Part shown: piece after piece, positions 46,796 through 58,420 of the stretch
Numbering within the stretch: position 1 is the first letter of the stretch
Layout: every line of letters starts with the position of its first letter
Assembly (NCBI GenBank): GCA_026874595.1
Contig: CM049307.1
Location: 97,646,330-97,710,329 of the forward strand
DNA from: Sipunculus nudus
Taxonomy: Eukaryota; Annelida; Sipuncula; Golfingiida; Sipunculidae
Direction of reading: 5' to 3'
DNA length: 64,000 nucleotides
Notes under the pieces: generated by a model
The model's input: only the letters and a program-made list of their open reading frames with translations
What the model was told of the DNA's origin: nothing
Database searches by the model: none
Made by a program: the position numbers and the translations under genes

Positions 46796-49700
46796 AATGA
46801 TCTGAAGAGGGGAAAGTTATAGGAAACATCATCCTTGGCTTAGTGAATTGAAGGGATGACGGTTTCACGTTGTACTACTATGCTTATTTTCTTTTGTTTA
46901 TTTATTTATTTATTTTATTTATTTATTTATTTAGTAACCTTCAATATTCGGAGAGAATATTAAAACATTCTAAACAATACATGCTAAAACAATACATATA
47001 TCACAAGTTCAAGATATGAAGACAATAATCATGAAAATATATTAAAACACATTTTATAGCATTTTCAGTAATGTCATATACATGTACTTACTAAAACCAG
47101 CATTTGAAACATTACGAGTACATCAATCAGCCCATTGATACCCTTGCCAACTCCATCCTCATGATTCCTTTTCACAGGTAGAACATGTTTCCGATTCAAA
47201 AGAACACTATTATAATTATATCTATGGGTTTTGCATATTTTACACACGTTTTGTTACAGACTATAGGGCACCTTTTTTACTGAGCATGAGACATATTGAG
47301 ACACTGACTGTAAGTATAAAGCCTTGAGTAGCGGTTTAGGGTGGTAACATGCAGGAACCTATTCCTACAATGCTTTTTATTAGCCTGGCTTGTAGGCAGT
47401 CCGTTTAATTGCCTTGAAATTTTCGTTAGATAAATAGCACTACAACCTTACACTAAAGTGCTACTACAACATTTCGACCTACATGCATTGTTGCCTGAAG
47501 GTTTTATCCTTTATTACAAAGACCTGCACCTTGCAGGCTATAAAATGCTTTCTGATATGCACTTGTTCTTGTTTCACGATGGTGTTTTGCACTGTGATTA
47601 CTAATAATTAAACCAAGATTTTCATGTTATCCACCGTTATCAGCAACTTGTTCTGAATATACCATCTCGGCTCCTCACAGATCGGATTCTGTCCTCTAAT
47701 TGTACAAAGTTTTTCTGGGTTAAATAGTAAATTATTTAATGTAGCAAAATGCATAAGTCAGGTTTATATACGAGAATAATGGATAATCAACAGGTTTATA
47801 TAAGGAAAACATATTTGTTTAGGATCCTTAATGGTAATATCCCGGAGGTATTCTGTCTGTAAGGGTTTCCTTGTTTATTATTGTTATACAACCATGATTT
47901 AAACGTGATGAGCCAAACCTCACATGGACCAGATATATTTGTTTAATTAAAACCTTTGATAGGAACATTTTACTTCAGTGGATGTATACTTTTAAGTTTC
48001 AACTGCACAATCATAATATTGTCATAGGGCCCACTTATATAATATTATTCCGTTCGATATTTTAGACATGTTTCTAATATGATTGGCCGTTATTTTTTTT
48101 CCATTTCACGAATTTATTTTATTGTGCAACATATACAGGTGATTAATTGAATAAAATAACATGCAATAAAACCAGATCATATCGCATTTTAGCCTAGCGG
48201 TGTTCATCTCAGACTCCATTTGTCGGATGGTCACGTGTACATTATATCCAGGGTTGTGAAATGAACACGTGAACGGCAAACCATGTTGTAAGTTTCAGTG
48301 TCACAGCTGGCTCAGAACGTTCCGTCATGTATCGATCTCTCCACCAGGACTTTTTTAAATATATTGTTTTGTTCAATGTTTTTGAGTGTTTTAAATGTGT
48401 TTTTTATTGAAGAAATTTCACGATTTCTAGATAATCATTTATTACGTTGAAAGATTTCCCAAAGTTATCTCAAAGCATAAAACTTGTATAAAGTCATTTA
48501 TATCACCAAGTATGAGGGCGTTTCTTCAAACTATAGCGACATCTGGTGACGAAGACTGACATAAAATTCCATCTCCATTATATTTATAAAAAAAAAGAGA
48601 CCGTGTTTGATATGTTTGAAATAACAGGAGCGGGTTAAGAGGGACACAGAGGGCGCTGGCCTGTCTTTTCTGGCAAAAATATATTATATGGAAAATATAT
48701 TTTTAATACCAAAAACATATCCTGAGTTCGCGTGTTGTGCCATTTACTCCCCTAATCTGCAGTTTGCGTGAGTTAAGTCCGAGAGTGCTTGGGTCTTCTT
48801 TAGTCAACCTTTTGTATAATCTTTCGCCTACTAACCTAGAGTCTTTGTATTTATGATTGTATTAGGATCTTTGGCTGATGAATGGATCCTGCAGAATTGA
48901 GTGTAAAATAGGCTTCATGTACAATGGCCTGTAAAACTGAGCGAGGCAAGCTCTAAGGAGATACAATACTCAGGGTGGTTGTCGAGAGATTTGTTTGTAC
49001 CGATTTTAGAGTGGGGTGAATAAACGAATATATATAACAATTAAAACGCCCTGTTTTTTTAATGAGGGTATCCCGTGGTCACGTCAGGTACCAAAACTAC
49101 AGTCACCCAAAGACATATCAACACCCGTTTACCGTGGTCCAGTGATGTTTTGGTGAATATGTAAAGAAAACGGGACTAGTCGCCAGCGGTAGCCTGCCAC
49201 TCAAACGTCGAATTTTCATTAACTTGAGTCGCTAAAGTGGCAATATACAAGCTATTGGATTCGCATCGATTCTAGTACATGCAGATTTGCGCTCGATTTC
49301 TAACAGTATTTTCTCATTTTTTTCTGATTGTCTGCTATAAAATATAACAACAGAAAAAATATCCACCGTGAAAATATTTGTCACCACCCAATCCCCTCTA
49401 GCCCTCTGTTATATACAATAAATATGTAAAAAGGAGAGATCCCTCATTGCATGACCCTCAAAACTTACATTTAATTGCTTGCATAACTCGATGATATGGT
49501 TTCAGACATAATATGCACACTGATAGAACGCCTGTCGTCAAACGGAAAAGTAGAATTTATTAACATACATGTATTTACATATTTTGGTATTCAGTGTGCG
49601 GTTTCGGAGCTTACTGAGGTGCGCTGAGTCTGTAAAGAGGTACTCTTACTGGCGTCCACACTAGGATTTTTCTAGCCGTGACAACCCGACTCAATCGGTT

Positions 49701-49912
49701 AATTGGGCTGGTAAGCCTACTCGAGTCCTGATACTAGTAATATGGAGGAATGTATCGCAGTGGTCTTGCATCTGGTTGCAATCATATTGTGGTAAACGGC
49801 CCATAATCTAAATATTATGCTTAGAATGGTGAATGAACACAATAATATATATGTGAGCTCGCAACCCAGACTGAAACACCGTCTCCATGGACACGGGTCA
49901 ATTCCTGTGTTT
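46796..49912. other. Intergenic; (TTTA)n at 46896-46933; one coding-like minus-strand fragment
   Basis: Apart from the TTTA tract I recognise only a minus-strand stretch at about 47250-47107 that reads like protein (CKICKTHRYNYN, then HVLPVKRNHEDG, GINGLIDVL). It is flanked by stops and may be a transposon relic of a family I cannot name. No gene is supported in the other 2.8 kb. Confidence 0.4.
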
Positions 49913-50110
49913 CCTGCCTGGAAAGCTGAGCGGTAAAACGCTAGGCTCTCTCCGCTGGCGACCCGTATTCGATCCTAGGTGCTGCCATGAGAGTGGGTTG
50001 TATTGGCCCGTCCAAGGTCGGTGGTTCTCTCCGGGTTCTCCGCCTTCCCCCACCTCTCTCACTACGAACATCAACTCTATCAGTATCTTCTATTTTCGCC
50101 TTAAATATCT
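49913..50110 (+). mobile_element. tRNA-derived SINE (family 2)
   Basis: The head GAAAGCTGAGCGGTAAAACG, CTCTCCGCTGGCGACCC, GTATTCGATCC is tRNA-like with box A and a slightly decayed box B. The body carries GGTTCTCTCCGGGTTCTCCG and CCTTCCCCCACC, a segment common in invertebrate SINEs. The head matches the copies at 58282 (+) and 29519 (-). Confidence 0.7.
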
Positions 50111-50221
50111 AACTGTATACCGAATCAATCTGTCCAACTTTGTCTTTGCTGAGGGAGCCGGTGCGGGCCGGATTTTCCGGAGACCTGTGACTGGCTCGAG
50201 CGCCCATTTAACTTTCGGTCA

Positions 50222-50640
50222 GTCAGTGTACCTGCTTATTTCTCAGGAGGGATTTAATATATCAGCCTGAAACAGTGCATATCAATACATATCGGATAGC
50301 TTTATTATATACAAGACCGATGGCGCCATCTATAATAATTTTTGCATTGTGTATGTCCCTGCTTACTTCCCAGGAATGAGTTGACAAATCAGCCTCGAAT
50401 TTTGTATGTCCATATATTTCGGATAGTTTTGTTTCATAAAAGACTTGTGGCGCCACTTGCAATTGTTTTTCAGGTTTCATGCGTCTTGGTACATAGCTCA
50501 AGAGTGGTTGAAATATCTGGCTGATATGTTGCATGACTATACATCTTCGATAGTTTTCTCATGCACAAGACTGATGGCGCCATCTACAATCGTTTTTGTG
50601 TTTTGCACACCCATGCCAGTATTTCGGAAGTGACGTTTTG
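50222..50640 (+). repeat. Degenerate ~128-bp tandem repeat (about 3.3 copies)
   Basis: GATGGCGCCATCTATAAT (50321), GTGGCGCCACTTGCAAT (50446) and GATGGCGCCATCTACAAT (50574) mark three copies. CTGCTTATTTCTCAGGA / CTGCTTACTTCCCAGGA and ATCGGATAG / TTCGGATAG / TTCGATAG recur in the same order. GGCGCC is part of a short palindrome in each unit. Confidence 0.85.
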
Positions 50641-51154
50641 TGTAATTGGTGCATGTACTCGGGTTCAAAATGTTTAGTACTTACATTGTACATATACATG
50701 TCACACATGTACCTGAACAGTAACGGTCAAGCATGGAAGCATAATACATGTTGTATATCCGATTGCACAGGTTGCTCATTTCCGTTCTTTTGCTTTTTCT
50801 CATAGCCGATCCTTCCACAACAATTTCATCAAAATCACACAAAGATCATTTAAGTTCGGGGTGCAAAAAAACCCCTGAACATCAGGCATCTCTGGCATGA
50901 TGTCCAATATAAAGTAAAACTGTGACTCATTCCCACATATATCCCTGTCATCATTCAAATTTGGATGATAATCGACATTTTAAATTTTTTATCAGAACTG
51001 TCGCACACACAAGTATCAATTGGACTGAAGTGAGCTTTTTTATATTTTCAAAATAAAAAAAAGCCTGAAGCAATTTTGCACTATTTTTGCCCACAATATT
51101 ATATGAACAGATGATGACTGGTCATTTTTCGGGCCATCAACATATATTAAAATA

Positions 51155-51206
<52 letters not shown>

Positions 51207-51423
51207 GTTATTGTTATTATTTTAATAAACGGCAGTTTCTTTAGGTCGTGCAATCAATTTGAATAACTGTTTTTCTTGCATTATGCAGTTTATCATATAA
51301 ATTGGTAGACTGGGTTCACCAGCCCTTGTTTTTAGCCAAAACATTTTTTTTAGTTTCACTATTACTGAGATAAAGCGAAGTATAGTGTTTGTTCTTGCCG
51401 TCGTACTGTCCGTCTAGTCGTGA
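50641..51423. other. Intergenic with (ATT)n microsatellite at 51156-51210
   Basis: There is a long ATT run and a few ATTGTT variants. No gene is seen. The ATT run could be the tail of a lost LINE, as at 61381, but no RT sequence adjoins it. Confidence 0.5.
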
Positions 51424-51678
51424 ACAGAGCACAAATCGGACCCTGCAAGCCCAGAGAAGTGCTGTCATACGGATACTGCTACCAGACACCAGGACACGCG
51501 GGTCTTAATACTCAGAGGCAAAGAATACTCAAAACACAATTTTAAACAACTAAAAATCCCGAATAAAATGTTAAACACCCTGTCTGTGTATGTGTGCTTA
51601 GACCGTCTGGACAAAATAGAATACCATTTCTTAGAAAAGAAAACGTTTGAGGAAGCTGACAAAAGATCATCCAATCTG
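51424..51678 (+). other. Coding-like open segment, unrecognised
   Basis: An 85-codon stop-to-stop frame without an early ATG contains VLILRGKEYSKHNFKQLK, NTLSVYVCLDRLDKIEYHF and EKKTFEEADKRSSNL. The composition looks like real protein (charged, few low-complexity residues) and not like the surrounding AT-rich DNA. It could be an exon or a transposase remnant. I do not recognise the family. Confidence 0.25.
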
Positions 51679-51939
51679 TGACTGAACAATAAATGCAAAA
51701 TCTCAAAACAATTTATAAAACATCCATACAATTAAATATATATATATACTTTTTTGTACCTTATACTTAATTGTACATTTTACTTAAATGTCCCTGTTCA
51801 GGGGCAGCAGCAACACCTGTATTAAATTAATCCATGCAGAAATAAATTTCAAATAAAATTTTCCTAAACCCCTCAAATAACGGCCCAACAGAGGATTCAC
51901 GGATTCAAGGTCTCCTCATTTAACCATATCGTTCAACGG

Positions 51940-53964
51940 CATCTATTACAAGCTCAGCTGATACGTTACAATAAGAACCACCGACATCTATTACAAGCTC
52001 AGCTGATACGTTACAATAAGAACCACCGACATCTATTACAAGCTCAGCTGATACGTTACAATAAGAACCACCGACATCTATTACAAGCTCAGCTGATACG
52101 TTACAATAAGAACCACCGACATCTATTACAAGCTCAGCTGATACGTTACAATAAGAACCACCGACATCTATTACAAGCTCAGCTGATACGTTACAATAAG
52201 AACCACCGACATCTATTACAAGCTCAGCTGATACGTTACAATAAGAACCACCGACATCTATTACAAGCTCAGCTGATACGTTACAATAAGAACCACCGAC
52301 ATCTATTACAAGCTCAGCTGATACGTTACAATAAGAACCACCGACATCTATTACAAGCTCAGCTGATACGTTACAATAAGAACCACCGACATCTATTACA
52401 AGCTCAGCTGATACGTTACAATAAGAACCACCGACATCTATTACAAGCTCAGCTGATACGTTACAATAAGAACCACCGACATCTATTACAAGCTCAGCTG
52501 ATACGTTACAATAAGAACCACCGACATCTATTACAAGCTCAGCTGATACGTTACAATAAGAACCACCGACATCTATTACAAGCTCAGCTGATACGTTACA
52601 ATAAGAACCACCGACATCTATTACAAGCTCAGCTGATACGTTACAATAAGAACCACCGACATCTATTACAAGCTCAGCTGATACGTTACAATAAGAACCA
52701 CCGACATCTATTACAAGCTCAGCTGATACGTTACAATAAGAACCACCGACATCTATTACAAGCTCAGCTGATACGTTACAATAAGAACCACCGACATCTA
52801 TTACAAGCTCAGCTGATACGTTACAATAAGAACCACCGACATCTATTACAAGCTCAGCTGATACGTTACAATAAGAACCACCGACATCTATTACAAGCTC
52901 AGCTGATACGTTACAATAAGAACCACCGACATCTATTACAAGCTCAGCTGATACGTTACAATAAGAACCACCGACATCTATTACAAGCTCAGCTGATACG
53001 TTACAATAAGAACCACCGACATCTATTACAAGCTCAGCTGATACGTTACAATAAGAACCACCGACATCTATTACAAGCTCAGCTGATACGTTACAATAAG
53101 AACCACCGACATCTATTACAAGCTCAGCTGATACGTTACAATAAGAACCACCGACATCTATTACAAGCTCAGCTGATACGTTACAATAAGAACCACCGAC
53201 ATCTATTACAAGCTCAGCTGATACGTTACAATAAGAACCACCGACATCTATTACAAGCTCAGCTGATACGTTACAATAAGAACCACCGACATCTATTACA
53301 AGCTCAGCTGATACGTTACAATAAGAACCACCGACATCTATTACAAGCTCAGCTGATACGTTACAATAAGAACCACCGACATCTATTACAAGCTCAGCTG
53401 ATACGTTACAATAAGAACCACCGACATCTATTACAAGCTCAGCTGATACGTTACAATAAGAACCACCGACATCTATTACAAGCTCAGCTGATACGTTACA
53501 ATAAGAACCACCGACATCTATTACAAGCTCAGCTGATACGTTACAATAAGAACCACCGACATCTATTACAAGCTCAGCTGATACGTTACAATAAGAACCA
53601 CCGACATCTATTACAAGCTCAGCTGATACGTTACAATAAGAACCACCGACATCTATTACAAGCTCAGCTGATACGTTACAATAAGAACCACCGACATCTA
53701 TTACAAGCTCAGCTGATACGTTACAATAAGAACCACCGACATCTATTACAAGCTCAGCTGATACGTTACAATAAGAACCACCGACATCTATTACAAGCTC
53801 AGCTGATACGTTACAATAAGAACCACCGACATCTATTACAAGCTCAGCTGATACGTTACAATAAGAACCACCGACATCTATTACAAGCTCAGCTGATACG
53901 TTACAATAAGAACCACCGACATCTATTACAAGCTCAGCTGATACGTTACAAAAAGAACCACCGA
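51940..53964. repeat. 45-bp satellite, exactly 45 units, one substitution
   Basis: The unit in plus orientation is CATCTATTACAAGCTCAGCT, GATACGTTACAATAAGAACC, ACCGA. The array is 2,025 bp, 45 x 45, and every unit is identical except the last (CAATAAG to CAAAAAG). The period is a multiple of three, so a stop-free frame stays open throughout. On minus it repeats SYCNVSAELVIDVGG (51920-54025, stop-bounded near 54046). On plus it repeats HLLQAQLIRYNKNHR (open from 51868). Neither frame has an ATG before or within the array, so I treat it as satellite DNA, not a gene. A spliced leader exon cannot be excluded. Confidence 0.95.
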
Positions 53965-54596
53965 CAAGGTACTCCCCCCCCCCCCCCCCCCCACCGCCAT
54001 GTAAGGTGGATTTCACATATTTCAATATTGGTATGATGATAAAGAGCTAACATGACTTTAATTTGTGATTAGTATCCAGAATTGCCAGTAGGGGGCGAGG
54101 TATGAAGGTTGGACTCGGGGGGCGGCATGTAGAGGGCGCTGTAAGTAGGGTAGGCGCACTTTTAAGAACGAAGGACCAAGGAAGGAGGCCGAGCACTTGG
54201 TATGATGAAATGCTAGGTACTATGTTGCAACCAGTAGCAACAACAGCGTACCATTCAGGAACATCTGACTGGTCAGTGTAATGGATAATATGGACACATA
54301 ATAAAGCTCTTGAAATATACGAGCTGGGTTCGACAAGTAATTTAAATTCCCAACAAGAACATTTATCAGCGTAGCCAACAACATTCTAAAGTCAGAAATT
54401 CTGTAGATTTGCTGAAGTTACTGAATAGCTAGTCGGGATGATCATCCGTCGCTCATCCTGCAGACTTAGTATACTCGATTCTACTCCCATCTGCACAAGT
54501 CAGCTTTAATTCCGTAAATTACGTATTATAATTAAATTATTGGTAAAAGGAAATGTACACAATTCCGTGAAAATTGCATACCACTTAATAAAAGAA

Positions 54597-54654
<58 letters not shown>

Positions 54655-56037
54655 AATTTATATCATTAATGGTCATCTGTTGTGAGTGGAAGGCGTTACA
54701 TTGTTATTTTGATGGCATGACTTTATCAGTTTATTTGCAGGTAGGGTTGAGTTTCGTGAGTTACCACAGACTAAAATACAATTATTAAATAAAACATATT
54801 TATCAACTGGTCTGATTTTTCTATGTGACATAACACTATTTGAAAATTGGAGACTTTAGACAGAAAACTGTTTTTATAAATTTTTACAGAGTGACTTGAT
54901 ACTTTGTAAAATAATTATAAAACAATTTACTTCCTTAAGATTTTTATCTCAGATTTTCAAATTACTCCCGATATTCCTGATATTCTCATGCCTGAAAATG
55001 CATTACACGTGCATTTTAAAACTAGAGAGCTGCATTCTAAGGAATGCAATCCTCTTCCATAGGGGGGGGGGGGGGTGTCCGTTTGATGGATGTTCCAGTG
55101 TCTGAACATTTATAAACTTTTCGTCATGACCTAACTGAATCCGGATCAGAGGCCAGATCAACACCAACATCAGATTGTCACTGGCGCTTTCCAAAAATGT
55201 CCTGAAATTTCATGCGTCCATGATTGCATGAGTTTGGTTGTGAACAAACTCACACGCGAACGAGGATGAACGTTTACCCTCCTGACGTAGACAGTTTTCC
55301 ATTTTGTTAAGTTTGTACTCATCACTGATTTTAAAGTCTGCATTATCACTACCTTGGAGCACTGTTAAGCCGAACTTCCCGGAGGAAAACGTTTTATTTC
55401 AGACATAGGAACATATGAATAAATCGTTGTGTGTAGGAGACTCTCACTACATAAGAGTTCACAAAGGGGTCAGAATGGAATATTCACTATATCCATGCAC
55501 TACCTCTTTAGCTAATAAAGGGGTAGGTTTGAGACTGGGCATGGGGTATAATCCTCACACTCTTTTAGAGGTGGTAACCTTTGTCTCTTCATGTTTTAAG
55601 GTAATTAAAAACATAATTGTGAACATGGTGATTTCGAGATGATTCCATCACCTAGTTTATAATTTGTTCATATTATTTTTTTTAAATTATACCAAATTAT
55701 TCTTAAATTATGCACCCACTTCCATGATATATGGTGAGAAGGAAGAATGATTTTTACATAATGGGGAGGGGTAATAACCTTTTTTAAGCTTTCACTTTGG
55801 GGTATGAATAAATTTACATGAGTTATAAATACCTTTAGGTAACTGAACAAGCAGAGTTTAAGATCACAAAGGTCATACCGTACTTAACCAATTTTTTTGG
55901 TGGAGGTGACTGCCTCATTTTTAAATGCATGCGTAATAAGTACTATGTACATTTGCAGAATTCCATTCCTGTTTCGGATTAGGTGGCTTGGGCTTACACG
56001 CGATTACCCTGGTGTCAACTCCTCTTATTAAACAATA
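53965..56037. other. Intergenic; poly-C at 53974-53992, (TA)n at 54599-54650, poly-G at 55062-55075
   Basis: Simple-sequence tracts only. Open frames at 54896-55105 and 55415-55642 cross low-complexity DNA and show no domain. Confidence 0.5.
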
Positions 56038-57403
56038 CAGTCATACTCTTTCATTCGCCAACCTTGGGACTGGGGGCAGTTTTGGCGGTAAGCGAGGGTG
56101 GAGGTTGATCGAGGGCTTCAAATGGGATGTGCATGGTAGCTTAAATTGGGCCAAGCATTTCTTAGGTTCGTCTTTAACCAGTTATATTAAAAAAATACTT
56201 TATATATATTGATATAACTTTATTCACAAAGAAAGAAATATTTAAAAATAACTACAGAAAAAAACAATGTGTATAATTTATTTACAAATATATACATGTA
56301 TAATATATCCGGTCAAAATATAAAATTCTCCTGGTGCCGTTTCACTTTCATCCGAGTCAGCCCCCAAAGAATTCTGTAATGGAGCATTGTTTGCCAGCTT
56401 GTGACTGAAGAGCTGTTATTCTATGGGCCATTCTGTAAAATGGGTCAATATCAGACTGTTCGCTGTAGTTTGAGCTCTCGAAATATCAAAAGACGGTCTT
56501 CATGGCCTGACAGACTTCGCCGTATGTGTGCGGAAGTTGGGGAACTATTTCTTAGGTTCAGAAGTCGGACGGGCTGTATCACTGTAGTCTATCACCGTTT
56601 CCACGATATTTTGATCGCTCCAAAGTTGTGCTGTTCCTATGTTCTGATCGGCATTGACGAATTCCTGATGAGACATGCGTGCACTGTGGTCAATCCGGAG
56701 ACAAACTGTCACTCGTTGTAGAAGCGGAAGGATACTGTTTGCTTCTGGCACGTCTTGCCGATCTGTTTCATTTGGCTGGTCATCCGTGGATATAAATCCT
56801 GCGCGTTTCTAGCAGTTGCATATGTGGCGACAGAATCCCAGGCACGCATTGTCCAGCGAACTGCGTCACTAAGGACAATCCATTCCCCCTAGGTTTGCTG
56901 TTGTCTGTACACCATATGTATACGCTGCTTGACATCGTACCCCTGTTAATTGCTCAACATTACTTATCTGGCTTGACTCATTAAATGACACTTATCCAAA
57001 CAACTCCAAGTGTGAAATCAACACCGGCCACTAAGCTGATGACAGCTGTCCCTAAACAACTTAAGGGTGTTAAGTCATTAATTAATCAGTGGCACCGGGT
57101 ACTTGATCCATAAGCATTGAGGCGTGACATGATGAAACAGTCGCGGCCAGGTCAGCTGAGCCCAATCAATAACACCGGGGCTGGACGAAATATTTCCGAC
57201 TTGTCTTAAGCTGGAATCAAGAAGTTGGCGTATGATCAAGGGAATGTGGCACATTTGGGTAAAAAAGCACCTGGCGGATGACGGATAGCGAGGTTGGCAA
57301 ATGAACGAGTTAGATAAGTAGAACGGAAATCGGGCATTTGTCGTTTGTTGGCGATAGGCAAGGTTGGCGGATGAACAGGGGGCGAATGAAAGAGGTTAGA
57401 CTG
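56038..57403 (-). mobile_element. Tigger/pogo-like DNA transposon, internally deleted, with TIRs and TA target
   Basis: The left end CAGTCATACTCTTTCATTCG (56038) matches the inverted right end CAGTCTAACCTCTTTCATTCG (from 57403), each followed by CC and flanked by TA (56036-56037 and 57404-57405). TA targets and CAG ends fit the pogo/Tigger branch of Tc1/mariner. Near both ends the word GTTGGCG and its variants recur. Minus-strand translation in broken frames between about 56880 and 56345 gives only the C-terminal part of a CENP-B/jerky-type transposase. The DDE catalytic core is not detectable, so this 1.37-kb copy is non-autonomous. Confidence 0.8.
56345..56880 (-). pseudogene. C-terminal remnant of Tigger/pogo-like transposase
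   Basis: Pieces in order on the minus strand are DAVRWTMRAWDSV (about 56868-56830), matching the DAIR...AW..V region of DDE transposases; QEFVNADQNIGTAQLWSD and IVETV (about 56675-56610), typical of the acidic tail; and AMKTVFCYFESSN then KQCSITEFF (about 56500-56345), the usual end (QTTITDFF-like). At least two frameshifts separate them. Upstream of 56886 no DDE sequence is seen, which fits an internal deletion. The plus-strand open frame at 56401-56721 is a shadow of this. Confidence 0.6.
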
Positions 57404-57692
57404 TACTTCGAATTTTGCTCCCTCTGCATTCCCGCTTCATCGACCTTCTATGACGTTAAGACTATTTTATCTTAGCATTCTATCCATTGCCAGAAAAACT
57501 GAGTGCCAAGGGCCAATGCTGTTATATGTCGTTTTTACTGACAGATCAACAGCCCAGCAACCGCCTGCCATAGGCCACAGACTCTTAAAGACAGTCCCAA
57601 GCCCCGCCGGGTTCAGTGGTCGATGAAGTTGGACACAAAGGGAGCAAAATTCGATTCGACCTACTATATCTATATAAGAGTAGATGTCAAAC

Positions 57693-57952
57693 ATCCTTGA
57701 TGTCACGATCCTGCTGGTCCAGGGAATGTGTCATCCTCATTGCTCGGTCCTAATACTGAGGAACCCGAAAGGAGCACTCGTTAATGAGTGAAACACGACT
57801 ATAGGGAACAGTCTCCCCAATAAGCCCGAAGAGCGCTCAGCCTGGATGGGGGCCGACCGTGAGAAACCTCACCACCTCACCTTAGATTCGAACTCACGGT
57901 CTCCCGGCTTTGATGCCTGTGCTCTATCTCTAGACCAGTGAAGCCGGAATAC
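57693..57952 (-). mobile_element. tRNA-derived SINE (family 1), minus-strand copy
   Basis: On the minus strand the tRNA-like head (AGAGATAGAGCACAGGC, then GAGTTCGAATCTA as box B) is followed by CACGGTCGGCCCCCATCCAG and CCTTTCGGGTTCCTC. These are the same landmarks in the same order as in the family 1 copy at 27238. The tail with poly-A is not found, so it is truncated at 3'. Confidence 0.8.
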
Positions 57953-58281
57953 CATCGCTTCATAAGTAATATATTAATTGTAATAGCCTTTGCAGGGGGT
58001 GAAGTGCACACTGGATAAATATAATATTAGGTAGTTACAAAGTATGCAGAGCTGTATATTTGACTGTTTAGACGTAAGAAAAGACAATTGGAACGAGTAC
58101 AATCTGTATTATAAAAAGGTTACATTACTGTATTACACAAAATTTGCGAGAGTTCTTATACATGTAATGACAGTTTCCTCTTAACTTCATGTGATGAGAA
58201 ATAGATGTTTCAAATTCTTGCAAATAAATAGTGAAGAGGATACTACATCAATTTGTAATTTTAGAATACATTCCATACAAA

Positions 58282-58420
58282 CCTGGACAGCTGAGTGGTA
58301 AAACGCTCGGCCTTCTCCGCTGGCGACCCGGGTTCGATTCCCGGCGTGGCTATGAGATTTGGTTTCCTCCACAGTAAGGCCGGGTCGCCGGACAGCATAA
58401 AAGTGTCCCAGGTTTGTAGG
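58282..58420 (+). mobile_element. tRNA-derived SINE (family 2), head and short body
   Basis: ACAGCTGAGTGGTAAAACGC (box A) and GGGTTCGATTCCC (a perfect box B, about 58330-58342) form a tRNA-like head. The ends (CCTGGAC and GTGGCTA) do not pair into an acceptor stem, so this is not a working tRNA gene. It shares TTCTCCGCTGGCGACCC with 49913. The body runs into the GGACAG-rich repeat. Confidence 0.7.

Larger units (their letters stand above)
43560..46800. repeat. Tandemly duplicated block, ~1.73 kb (minisatellite plus MITE)
   Basis: TGCCAACAACACATGGAACA at 43560 recurs at 45293, an offset of 1,733. Each copy holds, in order, about 490 bp of unique sequence, a 203- or 200-bp MITE, and a 53-bp minisatellite array. 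The second copy ends near 46795 with a different number of minisatellite units. Single-base differences are scattered throughout, so this duplication is older than the one at 33767. Confidence 0.92.

Noticed and set aside
51920-54025. A 701-residue repetitive protein gene
   Set aside because: It opens with TTG and has no ATG anywhere. The open frame follows from a period divisible by three. It is kept as a finding, not called as a gene.
56401-56721. 106-codon plus-strand open frame
   Set aside because: The opposite strand encodes the Tigger-like transposase tail, so this is its shadow.
58282-58352. A functional tRNA gene
   Set aside because: Box A and box B are good, but the acceptor ends do not pair and the same head occurs in other family 2 SINE copies.
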